The notes under the pieces: model-generated
Databases searched by the model: none
Told to the model about the DNA's origin: nothing
Seen by the model: only the letters and a program-made list of their open reading frames with translations
Part shown: positions 24,165 through 33,909 of the stretch, piece after piece
Layout of the letters: each line of letters starts with the position of its first letter
How positions within the stretch are numbered: the stretch's first letter is position 1
Source: Pararhodobacter sp.
GTDB taxonomy: Bacteria > Pseudomonadota > Alphaproteobacteria > Rhodobacterales > Rhodobacteraceae
Length of the DNA: 64,000 nucleotides
NCBI RefSeq assembly: GCF_034676545.1
Contig: NZ_JAUCBZ010000015.1
Coordinates: 3,463,501-3,527,500 of the forward strand
Reading direction: 5' to 3'
Made by a program: the position numbers and the translations under genes

Positions 24165-26610
24165 GAAACGCGTTTCCGTGCGCCTGTCCGCCACTGGCGG
24201 GCGGCAAGTCAAGGCTGAGCTGGAAGGCGTGGGTGAAGCCGGTGCCCGTGGCTTCGGGCGGCTGTCGCGCGAGATGGAGGGCGCGAATGCCAGACTCGCC
24301 GTCTTCGCGCGGCGCGCGGGTGTCGCGATGGCCGCTGCGGCGGCGGCGATTGCGGCGGCCGCCACCGCTATGGTCCGCTCAGGACTGCAGACTGTGGATG
24401 CGCAAGCCAAGCTTGCCCAGTCACTCGGCACCACGGTTGCGTCCATCCAGACGCTCGAGCGCGCGGGCGAACTGGCCGGTGTGTCGATGTCCGGCATTGA
24501 GCAGGCGACGAAGGATCTGACCCGGCGGCTGAGCCAAGCCGCTGCAGGGACGGGCCCAGCAGCGGACGCCCTGACCCGACTGGGGCTTACCGCAAGCGGG
24601 CTGATGGCTCTGCCGCTGGACCAGCGCGTCGGCGCGATCAACGCGGCCATTGCAGAGTTTGTCCCGGTCGCCGAGCGTGCCGCCGTCGCCGGTCAACTCT
24701 TCGGCGAGGAAGGCTCGATCGCCATGGCGCGGATCGATACCGCGACGCTGCGCCAGGCCACGCAGGATGTGCGCGACTTCGGTGTCGTGGTCTCCGAGCA
24801 GGATGCCGATCAGATCGAGCGCACCAATGATGCAATCTCGCGGCTGGGGCTAATCTGGCGGGGTCTCTCGAACCAGCTGGCGGTTGCAGCAGCCCCGGCG
24901 CTGGAATCCGTCGCCGATGCTATGGCGGCGGCGGCGCGTGCCACCGGGCCGCTTGGCGTTGCCATCCGGGTGCTGTTTGACAACCTCGGGCGGTTGACCT
25001 CCTACGCCGCCGGGATTGCGGCGCTGATGGCCGGGCGGTTTGTTGCCGCCTCGATCGCCGCCGCCGTGTCCGTGCGTGGCCTCGCCATGACGCTGGTCAT
25101 CTTGCGCGGTGCTCTGCTGCGCCTGCCCTTGATCGGGCTCGTCGTCGCAGCGGGAGAACTGATCCACTGGTTTGGGCGCCTTGTTCGGGGCGCGGGCGGG
25201 TTCGGCAACGCGCTGTCCCTGCTCGGCGATCTCGCGCGTGAGGTCTGGGAGCGCATGCAGCTCGGGGCTGTCGCGCTAGGGTTATCAATCATGGCCAGCT
25301 GGGCCGAGATCAAGGCCGCCATTGCCGAGGCGTTGCAGACGTCGCTCGAAGCGGTGGTGGGTTTCGGCAATGCCGCGCTGAACACGTTTCAGGGGGCGTT
25401 TGAGGCGATCAAGGTGCTCTGGGGCGCGCTGCCCGGTGCCATCGGCGATTTTGCGTTTCAGGCGGCGAATGCGTTGATCGCCGGTGTCGAGGCGATGCTG
25501 AATGGCGTGGGCCAGCGCATCAACGGGTTTCTCGAGGGGATCAACGCCGGGCTCGAGGCACTGGGTCTCGAGCGGCGCATTTCGCTGATCGGCAATTTGG
25601 AACTCGGCCGGATCGACAACCCTTTTGCGGGGTCGGCCGCCGAGGCTGGAACCGAGGCGCGCGCGGCGTTTCAGGCGGCCTTCAATTCTGAGCCTATCGC
25701 AATGCCGGACCTCGGGCTTGGCACTTATGCGCAAGAGGCGCGCGCAGAGGCCGAGGCTCTGCGGGAAACCTTGGCCGGTGTGGTCGAGGCCGCGACTGCG
25801 CCCCTTGAGTCCATCGCCGCCCTTCGTGAGGCAATCGCCGCCTCCGGCCTCGAGGCTGAGGCCGGGCTCATGGGCGCACGCGCCGCTGCCGACGGGCTTG
25901 AAGAATCACTGGACGCGACTGGAGAGGCGGCAGGCCGCGCAGGTGGTGCCGGTCGTGGCGCTGGCCAAGCTCTGCGCGAGGCCGCCGATACCGCGCGCAA
26001 TGCCTGGGAGGCAACCACCGAAGCGGTGAGCGCCGCGCAGGAGCGCTCCCGCGAGCTGGCCCAAGGTCTGGCGCAAGACATCGTTGGGCCGATCAAGGAC
26101 GCGCTGAAATCCGGCGAGTTCACCTGGGAGACATTCGCCAGTGCCATCTCGCGCATCGCGCAGAACCTTGCCAACCGGCTGATCGAGCTGGCCTTCCAGC
26201 CGATCGAGAACGCAATCATGAGGGCCTTCTCGGGCATGGGCGGCGGCGGTGGTGGCTTCTTCGCGCGCCTCTTTGGTTTTGCCAAGGGCGGCATTTTTGC
26301 CAGTGGTCAGGAATTGACCGCCTTCGCGCGCGGCGGCGTGGTCAACCGACCCACGGTGTTTCCCTTTGCCAAAGGCGTGGGCCTGATGGGCGAGGCCGGG
26401 CCAGAAGCGATCCTGCCGCTCAAACGCGGTCGGGGTGGACGGCTGGGCGTCGAGATGAACGGGGATGGCGCGGGAGCGGCAGCCCAGTTGTCGACACGGA
26501 TCATCAACGTGCTCGACCCCTCCGTCGTCGGCGACTACCTCGCCACACCCTCGGGGGAACGGGCGATCCTGAACGTGATCCGCCGCAACCGGAGTGCGTT
26601 GAATGCCTGA
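24157..26610 (+). CDS. tail tape measure protein
   Basis: 817 residues, mostly helical and Ala-rich. N-terminal part: LSATGGRQVKAELEGVGEAG and LQTVDAQAKLAQSLGTT, typical of lambda-like tape measures. Middle: hydrophobic helices (GRFVAASIAAAVSVRGLAMTL) that may insert in the host membrane during DNA entry. C-terminal part: FAKGGIFASG and GEAGPEAILPLKRG, the usual tape measure signature. The length predicts a fairly short tail, roughly 120 nm by the usual 0.15 nm per residue rule. Confidence 0.93.
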   Translation: MTEKRVSVRLSATGGRQVKAELEGVGEAGARGFGRLSREMEGANARLAVFARRAGVAMAAAAAAIAAAATAMVRSGLQTVDAQAKLAQSLGTTVASIQTLERAGELAGVSMSGIEQATKDLTRRLSQAAAGTGPAADALTRLGLTASGLMALPLDQRVGAINAAIAEFVPVAERAAVAGQLFGEEGSIAMARIDTATLRQATQDVRDFGVVVSEQDADQIERTNDAISRLGLIWRGLSNQLAVAAAPALESVADAMAAAARATGPLGVAIRVLFDNLGRLTSYAAGIAALMAGRFVAASIAAAVSVRGLAMTLVILRGALLRLPLIGLVVAAGELIHWFGRLVRGAGGFGNALSLLGDLAREVWERMQLGAVALGLSIMASWAEIKAAIAEALQTSLEAVVGFGNAALNTFQGAFEAIKVLWGALPGAIGDFAFQAANALIAGVEAMLNGVGQRINGFLEGINAGLEALGLERRISLIGNLELGRIDNPFAGSAAEAGTEARAAFQAAFNSEPIAMPDLGLGTYAQEARAEAEALRETLAGVVEAATAPLESIAALREAIAASGLEAEAGLMGARAAADGLEESLDATGEAAGRAGGAGRGAGQALREAADTARNAWEATTEAVSAAQERSRELAQGLAQDIVGPIKDALKSGEFTWETFASAISRIAQNLANRLIELAFQPIENAIMRAFSGMGGGGGGFFARLFGFAKGGIFASGQELTAFARGGVVNRPTVFPFAKGVGLMGEAGPEAILPLKRGRGGRLGVEMNGDGAGAAAQLSTRIINVLDPSVVGDYLATPSGERAILNVIRRNRSALNA

Positions 26611-27769
26611 GTCCGAGCGCACACTGCCTCTCTGGCCCTTCCCGGCAGCGCAGGAAATCAGCGAGGTGCTGGAGTGGCGCACAGATGTGTTACAGGCCCG
26701 CGCGGGCGAGCAGCGGATTGTGCTGAGACCCCGGCCCCGCGAGATCATCACATATCGCCATCGGCTGGATGCGCTGGGCATGGCGCGGGCGACGGAACTG
26801 GCACGCGCCGGGTTTGTCGGAGACTGGGACGTGCCGCTCTGGCATCTGGCGGTGCAGCCGGTCGCGGATCTCACGCAAGGCGCCACCGAAGTGCTGATTG
26901 ACACGTCGGTGTCAGATTTCCGCGTGGGCGATTTGGCGGGCATCGCTGTTGATGGCGGCGAGGTTGCACCGGTGGCAATCGCCACTGTTCAGCCCGACCG
27001 GCTGACTTTGGCCGAGCCACTGGGGCTGCAACTGCCCACCATGTCGGTGGCGGCGCGTCGGATCACGGTCATGCCCATCCGCGCCGGTTTACTGACCTCG
27101 GCGGTTGAGATCACGCGCCGCCGTCAGGGCGAAGGCACGGTCACGGCCAGATTCCTGTTGCGCGATGCGCCGGAGCTGACCCCGCTGACATTGCCGAGTT
27201 ATCTCGATCGCCCGGTTCAGACCGACCCCAGCCTTGTCCGCCGTTCGCTGACGGCCAGCCTGCGCCAGGCGGTCGAATATGTTGACAACGGCTTCGGCCC
27301 GGTGGTGATAGAGCCGATCCGCGATATGTTCGAGCGATCCGAGGCGATCACGCTCAAGGCACAGGGCCCGACCAAGCGGCAGGCTTTGCGCCGCTGGCTC
27401 TGGTCCCTGCGTGGGCGGCAGGCGAGTTTCTGGCTGCCGACCTGGGGGCATGAATTGCAGCTGCGCTCCGCCATGACCCCGGGCGCTGAGCTTATGCGCG
27501 TGGCGCCGGTCGCGTCGATCGGATCCTATGTCGGGCGCCGGATCATGCTCGAGATGCCGGGAAGCCTTCGGTTTCGAACGATCACTGCTGCGATCGAAGA
27601 CGGAGCCGACCATAGGCTGACGCTCTCGTCGAACCTCGGTGAAGCTGTGCCCTTGGGAACAAAGGTGCATTTCCTGACGTGCGTGCGGTCGGACGCGGAC
27701 CGGATCGAGATCCAGCATGGCGCGGTGACGAGTGAGGTGACCTTGCCGGTCGTGGAGGTGTTGGAGTGA
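26603..27769 (+). CDS. distal tail/tail hub-like protein
   Basis: 388 residues, strand-rich, with no catalytic motif. The middle has RRQGEGTVTARFLLRD and later KRQALRRWLWSLRGRQASFWLPTWG split over residues 255-280, a pattern seen in phage distal tail proteins. It overlaps the tape measure stop by eight bases. It occupies the place of the lambda M/L minor tail genes. The next phage gene is separated from it by an inserted oxidoreductase gene. Confidence 0.6.
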   Translation: MPESERTLPLWPFPAAQEISEVLEWRTDVLQARAGEQRIVLRPRPREIITYRHRLDALGMARATELARAGFVGDWDVPLWHLAVQPVADLTQGATEVLIDTSVSDFRVGDLAGIAVDGGEVAPVAIATVQPDRLTLAEPLGLQLPTMSVAARRITVMPIRAGLLTSAVEITRRRQGEGTVTARFLLRDAPELTPLTLPSYLDRPVQTDPSLVRRSLTASLRQAVEYVDNGFGPVVIEPIRDMFERSEAITLKAQGPTKRQALRRWLWSLRGRQASFWLPTWGHELQLRSAMTPGAELMRVAPVASIGSYVGRRIMLEMPGSLRFRTITAAIEDGADHRLTLSSNLGEAVPLGTKVHFLTCVRSDADRIEIQHGAVTSEVTLPVVEVLE

Positions 27770-27916
27770 AGACCGGTGTCGCACGCTGCCGTCCGAGAAC
27801 CGTTGCGACGCTCAGCGGGCGGTCCTGACCGCGAGGGGCGGACCGGACGTTCGCTGCGTGTTACGCTAGGGTCTGCAGTGCGGACGAAGTTAGCATTCGC
27901 TGCGGTTGCGCCTAAG

Positions 27917-29110
27917 TCAGCTTAGCTTTGAATTCCAAATCCGCCGCCGCGCGTCGTCTCGGTTCTCGTATTCCGCAATGGCGTCTTCTAAGTCATCAGG
28001 CGAAAGCGCGACCTCACTTTTTGCATTCTGCGTGATCTGCATCGTGTACCATGCGGTCACACCGCCTTCAGGCGGGTTCTTGAAACGCGGAAACTGCGGT
28101 TCAGCCCGCTGACCGGATAACCAAAAGGACGGCAGTTCTGGATCAACAATCAACGTACGCGCCAAACCGACAACATCGGCGGAGCCATCAGCGATGGCAT
28201 TTTCGGCTTGAGCGAGCGTTTTGAACCCACCTGTGACCATCAAAGGTATGTTTGTCTTTGCACGAGCGCGTCTTGCGAAATCCAAAAAATAGGGGCCAGA
28301 GCCAGATCGATCAGAGGATGATGCCGCACCGGGAAAGTATGTGCCGCCGCTGATGTCGAGCAGGTCGATTCCCGTTTTGTCCACTGCTGCAACTACCTCA
28401 AGTGATTCATCTTCATCAAAACCGCCTTCAAGCTGATCGGTGGCGTTCAATTTGATGCCGACCGGATATTCGGGACCAACCGCTTTGCGCACCGCACCGA
28501 TCACTTCAAGCAACAACCGCATCCGGTTTTGCAGAGAGCCCCCATAGGCATCCGCTCGTTTGTTGAACAAGGGCGAAAGAAACTGGTTGAGCAGAAATCC
28601 ATGGGCCGCGTGCAGTTCCACGCCCCCGAACCCAAGCTCTTTCGCGAGGCTCGCAGTGCGAGCAAATTCGGCGGGCAGCGCGTGTATCTCGTCCAAAGAC
28701 AATGCTCCGCAGGTCAGACCGTGCAAGTCCAGCGCGCTGGGTCCTTTTGGTGTGCTGATTGGGGCATCCGCCATTGCGCCCGCGTGTCCAAGTTGGAGCC
28801 ATAGATGCGCGTTGTCGGTTGCCCCTGCTTTTGCGAGGCGTTTGAGCAAGTCTCGATCTGAATGGCCATTCAAAATGAGGTTGCCGGGCTTCTCTGCAAA
28901 ATGGGGCGTCGCTTGAACTTCGCCGATGATTGACAACGCCAGACCGCCTTTGGCCCACCGTTCGTAAAGCCTGATCTGATCGTCGGTTGGGTTGCCAGCG
29001 CCGTCGCCAAGAGAATCCGACATTGCGGACTTGGCGATCCTGTTCTTCAGCGTAGCGCCGCATGGCAATGTCAGCGGTTGGGCGAGTGGTGAAGTTTGCG
29101 CTTTGGACAT
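27917..29110 (-). CDS. Old Yellow Enzyme family NADH:flavin oxidoreductase
   Basis: 397 residues forming one FMN-binding TIM barrel. Motifs are LWLQLGHAGAMAD, GFGGVELHAAHGFLLNQFL, the family signature LSPLFNKRADAYGGS, and VTGGFKTL..., SADVVGLARTLIVDPEL for phosphate binding. The C-terminal FeS/NADH domains of the larger relatives are absent. These enzymes reduce activated C=C bonds with NAD(P)H. The gene reads leftward inside the phage tail operon, an odd place for a metabolic gene. GAGG precedes the start. Confidence 0.9.
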   Translation of the reverse strand: MSKAQTSPLAQPLTLPCGATLKNRIAKSAMSDSLGDGAGNPTDDQIRLYERWAKGGLALSIIGEVQATPHFAEKPGNLILNGHSDRDLLKRLAKAGATDNAHLWLQLGHAGAMADAPISTPKGPSALDLHGLTCGALSLDEIHALPAEFARTASLAKELGFGGVELHAAHGFLLNQFLSPLFNKRADAYGGSLQNRMRLLLEVIGAVRKAVGPEYPVGIKLNATDQLEGGFDEDESLEVVAAVDKTGIDLLDISGGTYFPGAASSSDRSGSGPYFLDFARRARAKTNIPLMVTGGFKTLAQAENAIADGSADVVGLARTLIVDPELPSFWLSGQRAEPQFPRFKNPPEGGVTAWYTMQITQNAKSEVALSPDDLEDAIAEYENRDDARRRIWNSKLS

Positions 29111-29312
29111 GCGGCCTCGTATTTCTTTTGTCGTGACAAGTCAAAGCAACCATTCGTGCAAAGCGCAGCATCAGTCATTAAGGGCTCAAACCTGCCATTA
29201 GCGGCCTGCCCCGCCAGAGGCCGGTTTAGCGCCGAATAGATTTTGCACCCCCTGCGACGCCACCCAAAACAGGTGAGCGCCCTGCCCACTCACACCCGCT
29301 GAGTCCCCACCC

Positions 29313-30281
29313 ATGACCTACGCCAGCATCGAAACCTCCAGCGCCGAGGGCCGCCCGTATTTCCTCTATCAATTCGTCGAGGGGGAGCAGGTCTGGCGTT
29401 TCACCAGCCGCGTCGACGCCTGGACCAGTGCGGGCAGCGGCGGTGAGACAATCACTTGGGACCCCGCCGCCGTGGCCCATGGCGATGTGGTGCAGACGAG
29501 CGAGATCGAGCGCGGGCGGCTGGAGCTGACCTGGCCCTTGTCGCATCCCTTCGCGCGGCGGTTCCTGGCACCCATGGGCAATACGCCGGTAACGCTGACG
29601 ATCTTTCGCGGCCATGAGCAGGTGCTGGGCGAGACGGTGGCGCATTGGAAAGGCCGCGTTGTCGGCGCCGAGGTTGAGGGTCCGCGCATCCTCTTAACCT
29701 GCGAATCCGTGTTCAGCACACTGCGCCGGGCCGGTGTACGGGCCAAGTACCAGCGGCTTTGCCGCCACGCGCTTTATGGCCGAGGCTGCGGGCTCGACAT
29801 CGCGGAACATTGGCAAACCGGGACAGTCACAGCCGTTGCCGCCAATGCAGTCACGATCCCAGAGGCCGCAGAACAGCCCGATGGCTGGTTTCGCGGCGGG
29901 GTGCTGCGCTTTGGGACGCAGCTTGGTTTCATCACAGGCCATGCGGGTGCGGTGCTCACGCTGTCGCGCCCCATGCCGGATCTGGCCGCAGCTGTGGCAG
30001 CGCCAGAACTGGACCCAGAGACCAGCGATCCAGTTCCCGTCCTCGTCGACATCGCCCCGGGCTGTGACCTGCGCGCCGCCACCTGCACGGCCAAATTCGG
30101 CAATCTTCTCAACTTCGGTGGTTTTCCCGAAATCCCCTGGCCAGCAATCCCTTCGGTGGCGGCTCCATCGTCTGACGCGCACTCGCAGCGCCCACCTGCA
30201 AACGGCAATCCCCCATGGTCTGGACCTTCATTGCGCGGCTCGTTCTCGGGCTGGTGCTCTCGGCGATTTCTTATGCGCTGA
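29313..30281 (+). CDS. DUF2163/phage BR0599 family tail protein
   Basis: 322 residues. Family landmarks are RPYFLYQFVEGEQVWRFTS and WPLSHPFARRFL, then CESVFSTLRRAGVRAKYQRL, RHALYGRGCGLD and CDLRAATCTAKFGNLLNFGG. The protein belongs to the tail hub and is also found in gene transfer agents. The normal end SNPFGGGSIV is present, but in another frame after CCCC at 30134-30137. One missing base would therefore shift the true stop to 30173-30175, before the next gene. As written, the protein runs on for about 45 non-homologous residues. Confidence 0.85.
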   Translation: MTYASIETSSAEGRPYFLYQFVEGEQVWRFTSRVDAWTSAGSGGETITWDPAAVAHGDVVQTSEIERGRLELTWPLSHPFARRFLAPMGNTPVTLTIFRGHEQVLGETVAHWKGRVVGAEVEGPRILLTCESVFSTLRRAGVRAKYQRLCRHALYGRGCGLDIAEHWQTGTVTAVAANAVTIPEAAEQPDGWFRGGVLRFGTQLGFITGHAGAVLTLSRPMPDLAAAVAAPELDPETSDPVPVLVDIAPGCDLRAATCTAKFGNLLNFGGFPEIPWPAIPSVAAPSSDAHSQRPPANGNPPWSGPSLRGSFSGWCSRRFLMR

Positions 30282-30463
30282 ACCCACGCCCCAAGACAGA
30301 GAAACCTCAGGCGGCCGGGCTCGACGATTTCTCGCTGCCCACCGCCGAAGAAGGCCGCCCGATCCCAGTGGTGTTCGGCACCGTGCTGATCACCGGGCCC
30401 AACACGGTCTGGGCTGGTGATCTCAAGGTCGATCCCATCAAGAAGAAAGGCGGCAAGAAATGA
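30215..30463 (+). CDS. small tail hub protein with membrane-like N terminus
   Basis: 82 residues. The first 25 are hydrophobic (FIARLVLGLVLSAISYAL). The rest holds GRPIPVVFGTVLITGPNT, the motif that opens many phage tip-attachment proteins. It may be a split-off N-terminal module of the tip protein encoded just downstream. It overlaps the next gene by four bases and has a Lys-rich end. Confidence 0.65.
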   Translation: MVWTFIARLVLGLVLSAISYALNPRPKTEKPQAAGLDDFSLPTAEEGRPIPVVFGTVLITGPNTVWAGDLKVDPIKKKGGKK

Positions 30464-30723
30464 CGGATCCAGATCAAACCGCCCCAGAACCCCTTGTTGT
30501 CACGATCCAGGATCTTCGCGCGGCGCGCTATTGCCTCGCAGGCGTGCGGCCATGGTTTCAAAGGCATGGCCTCAACTGGCAGGATTTTCTTAGCCATGGC
30601 ATCGACGCCGAGCGCCTGCGCGCCACCGGCGATGCGCTGGTCGATCCGGTGATCCAGGTGGCCAAAATACGGCTGGAAACTTTCGAGCCGTCCGCATCGC
30701 AGGTGGCCAGCGATGGGCGGTAG
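30460..30723 (+). CDS. hypothetical phage protein (87 aa)
   Basis: Pattern IQDLRAARYCLAGVRPWF then GLNWQDFLSHGIDAE. Similar small proteins are common directly before tip genes in Rhodobacterales phages. Helical, with one Cys. Overlaps on both sides (four bases upstream, eleven downstream) place it in the tail operon. Function unknown. Confidence 0.65.
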   Translation: MTDPDQTAPEPLVVTIQDLRAARYCLAGVRPWFQRHGLNWQDFLSHGIDAERLRATGDALVDPVIQVAKIRLETFEPSASQVASDGR

Positions 30724-33700
30724 CAAATCGCAGACTGTCGGGTTTCGCTATTCGCTGGGGATGCATCTCGCCCTATGCCATGGGCCAGTCGATGCGATCC
30801 GCGAGATCCTGGTTGATCGCCGCACCGCCTGGTCCGTCACAACCGGCAGCAGCAGCTCTGGCGGAGGGTCTGCGCTCGAGAAACCCATAGGCTTTGCCAC
30901 GGGCATGTCAGCGACCGCCGCCTTGCCCGGTGAACCCGGTGCGACGATCACCTTTCCCGGCACGCTGCCTGGCGTGAAGGTTGGCCAAGACTATCGGCTG
31001 CGATTGGCGACTGGCACAAGCCAGCGGGTCACGCTGCAAAGCGTGGCGTTTGACCCGGCGACCGTGACAACGTCCTGGACGGTGTCGCCCGCCACCTTGG
31101 CTTTTCCGGCACAATCGGTCGAAAGCCTGCTCGCGACCACCGCTGCCAGCAACGCGGGCGCGGTCGGCGGGCAGATCCGCATCGACGCGCCTGATCTCTT
31201 TGGCGGTGAGAGCCGTGAAGGCGGTATCAGCGGTGATATCGATGTGCTGATGGGCGGACCAGAGCAGGGGCAGAACGACTATTTGGCAGCCCGCATGAAT
31301 GGCGAGGTGCCAGCCTACCGCGGGCTGTGCAGTCTTGTACTGCGGCAGGTCTATCTCGGCATCAATCCATACCTGAAGCCCTGGGCCGTGCGCATCACCC
31401 GCGTACTGTCCGGTGAAGCAGGTGCCCAGCAATGGTATCCCGAGAAGGCGGCCATCGTTCCCGAGGCCAGCATCTCCGATGCTGCGATCTACATCGCGCT
31501 CGACACCTCGGGCTCGATGTCGGGCACCCGTATGGCGGCGCAAAAGGCAGGTGTAGCCGCGCTGATCCGTGAGATTGGCGCAAGCGTCGATCCCGACCGG
31601 CCCAACGACATGCGCATCGTGTTGTGGAACGCCACGGTCGCGGGATCGATTGAGCGGCGCGACATGGGCCCCGGAGACTACACGGAGCTCGAGGCCTGGA
31701 TGCTGGCGCTGCCGATCAGCACCTTTGGCGGCACCAGTTTCAACGCGGCCTTTGCCGAGGCCGCCGCCTTCTTCGCGGGCAGCGGTTCCAAACGACGGAT
31801 CGCGATCTTTGTCACCGATGGGTTTCCCGAACCCGCCTCCTCGGTTGATGCCGCGGAGGCCATCATCGCCACCCTGCCCCCAACCGACATCTTTGGCTTC
31901 AATATTGCGCTCACAGATACAAGCTGGACTGCGCGCATCGACAGTACGCCGGTTGATGGCGTGCCGGTAATCCCGCCCGGCGACAGCCAGGCACTGGTCG
32001 CCTCCCTGCGCGGGGCGTTTGTCAACGGGCCGGACATGAACCCCGCGCATATCATCCGCGAGTGCCTGACCAATCGCGACTGGGGTCTCGGGTACTCGAG
32101 CGTCGAGATCGGGGCGAGTTTTGCCGCAGCGGCCGATACGCTCTACGCCGAAGGCTTCGGCCTGTCGCTGATTTGGCAGCAGGACAGCTCAATCGAAGAG
32201 TTCATTGCCAGCATACTCGACCCTATCGATGCGACGCTGTTCATTGACCGGCGCACCGGGCTTTGGGAGATCAAACTGATCCGGGCCGATTACACGGCAG
32301 CCACACTGCCCCTGTTCGATGAGACAAATGTTGTCGACTGGGGCCGCTTGGGGCGGCGCGCCCCGACGGATCTGATCAACAGCGTCACCGTCCGGTTCAC
32401 CGATGCAAACACCGACGAGACGGGCGCGGTCAGTGTGACCGACACCGCCCGGGTGCAGGCCATGGGCGAGGTGATTGCCACCACACTGGATTATCCCGGC
32501 ATCCGCACCCAGGGACTTGCGGTGCGCGTGGCGGAACGCGATCTGCGCGCGCTGTCGGTGCCGCTTCTGACGGGCGAGATTGTCGTCAACCGCGAGGGCG
32601 CGGACCTTGGCCCGGGTGATGTAATCCGGCTGCGCTCGGAAAGGCTGGGGCTTCAGGATGTGGTCATGCGCGTTTCCGAGATCGGCCAAGGCGACGGGCG
32701 TGACAATGGAATTCGCCTCAAACTCGCCGAGGATGTGTTTGCGCTGGGCGCGACCGCCATTGCGGGTGGGCGCATGCCGAGTGGCACCGTCGTTACGGCA
32801 CCACCTCGGGCGCTGGCGCGGCGGATGGTCGAGGAAGCCCCCTATTGGTTGCTGGTCCGCGAGTTGGGCCACAGCGAGGCGGACCGAATTCTTGCCGAGG
32901 ATCCGGACGCGGGCGCGCTGATCGCCACGGGCGAGCGGCCCAGTGCGGATGCTCTGGCGGCGCAACTCTGGATCGACCCTGGCTCCGGCCCCGTGCAGGA
33001 AGGTGTCGTGGCTTTTGCGCCGACGGCGGTTTTGGCCAGCGATATGTCCGATCACCCCGAAGACCGGATCATTGCCGTCACCGGTTGGCGCAACATCGGC
33101 GAGATCGGGATTGGCACGCTGGCCAGCGTTGGCGGGGAGCTTGTGCGCATTGATGGGATCACCCAGATGACGATCACCCTGGGCCGAGGCTGCCTTGATA
33201 CGGTGCCGCGCGCGCATGTAGCGGGAACGCCGATCGTGTTCTTCGACGAGGCCGCACGGATCACCGAGGCCTCATGGGCTGCTGGCGAGATCCTGGCGGT
33301 TCGGCTCCTGCCCGAAACCGGGCGCGGTACGCTGGCTTTTGCACTGGCCCCCGAGGATGGTGTGACCTTGGACCGCCGCGCCTTCCGTCCGCTGCCGCCC
33401 GGCCGGGTGCAGGGCAATGGCAGCTACGTGCCGGGCCTTGATGCGCTGCTCATCGGTGATCTGGAACTGACCTGGGCGCATCGGGACCGGCTGACGCAAA
33501 CCAGCCCGGTGATCGTCGATCACACTGGCGCGTCCATCGGCCCAGAGCCGGGTGTCGGCTACATGATTGAGGTTCGATGGATCGATCCAGGTACAGGCGT
33601 GGCCATACTGCCGGCGGGCCTCGTCATCGACGCGGGGTCTGGCACCAGCTGGACCCTTGCGCCGGAAGATATCCAAGAGAGCGGCGCGCCGGAACGAACC

Positions 33701-33841
33701 GCCGAGATCGAGGTCGCGGTCAGGGCCCGCCGTTTGGTCGAGGGCACCTGGCTCACTGATCGCGAGGCGCGCTGGTTTCGCCTGACTGCGCCCTTTGCCG
33801 CTGGATGGGATCGCGGCTGGGGATATCTTTGGGGCAGCTGA
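30713..33841 (+). CDS. tail tip/host specificity protein with an inserted VWA domain
   Basis: 1042 residues. The N-terminal 240 residues include SLGMHLALCHGPVDAIREI, a tip-attachment-like start. Residues about 260-440 form a von Willebrand A domain with an intact MIDAS: DTSGSMS (about 265), Thr in TFGGTSFN (about 340) and Asp in FVTDGFPE (about 370). After it the TipJ-type hub resumes (FIDRRTGLWEIKLIRADY, EIVVNREGADLGPGDVIRL). The C-terminal part is strand-rich, with fibronectin-like modules. It probably forms the tail tip and contacts the host. VWA domains bind ligands through a metal, so this one may be the receptor-binding part. Confidence 0.82.
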   Translation: MGGSKSQTVGFRYSLGMHLALCHGPVDAIREILVDRRTAWSVTTGSSSSGGGSALEKPIGFATGMSATAALPGEPGATITFPGTLPGVKVGQDYRLRLATGTSQRVTLQSVAFDPATVTTSWTVSPATLAFPAQSVESLLATTAASNAGAVGGQIRIDAPDLFGGESREGGISGDIDVLMGGPEQGQNDYLAARMNGEVPAYRGLCSLVLRQVYLGINPYLKPWAVRITRVLSGEAGAQQWYPEKAAIVPEASISDAAIYIALDTSGSMSGTRMAAQKAGVAALIREIGASVDPDRPNDMRIVLWNATVAGSIERRDMGPGDYTELEAWMLALPISTFGGTSFNAAFAEAAAFFAGSGSKRRIAIFVTDGFPEPASSVDAAEAIIATLPPTDIFGFNIALTDTSWTARIDSTPVDGVPVIPPGDSQALVASLRGAFVNGPDMNPAHIIRECLTNRDWGLGYSSVEIGASFAAAADTLYAEGFGLSLIWQQDSSIEEFIASILDPIDATLFIDRRTGLWEIKLIRADYTAATLPLFDETNVVDWGRLGRRAPTDLINSVTVRFTDANTDETGAVSVTDTARVQAMGEVIATTLDYPGIRTQGLAVRVAERDLRALSVPLLTGEIVVNREGADLGPGDVIRLRSERLGLQDVVMRVSEIGQGDGRDNGIRLKLAEDVFALGATAIAGGRMPSGTVVTAPPRALARRMVEEAPYWLLVRELGHSEADRILAEDPDAGALIATGERPSADALAAQLWIDPGSGPVQEGVVAFAPTAVLASDMSDHPEDRIIAVTGWRNIGEIGIGTLASVGGELVRIDGITQMTITLGRGCLDTVPRAHVAGTPIVFFDEAARITEASWAAGEILAVRLLPETGRGTLAFALAPEDGVTLDRRAFRPLPPGRVQGNGSYVPGLDALLIGDLELTWAHRDRLTQTSPVIVDHTGASIGPEPGVGYMIEVRWIDPGTGVAILPAGLVIDAGSGTSWTLAPEDIQESGAPERTAEIEVAVRARRLVEGTWLTDREARWFRLTAPFAAGWDRGWGYLWGS

Positions 33842-33909
33842 GCCGATGCGACGGCCAAGTCCGCGAAGAACCGGGAGGTGGCGCGGCACCCAAACTGCGC
33901 AGTCACACG

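Noticed and set aside
25906..26985. A 359-codon minus-strand frame across the tape measure end
   Set aside because: Shadow of a strongly supported gene; no motif.
30908..32050. A 380-codon minus-strand frame opposite the tail tip gene (and 342 codons at 32189-33217)
   Set aside because: High-GC antisense shadows of the tip gene, rich in Arg/Gly/His, no ribosome site and no known motif.
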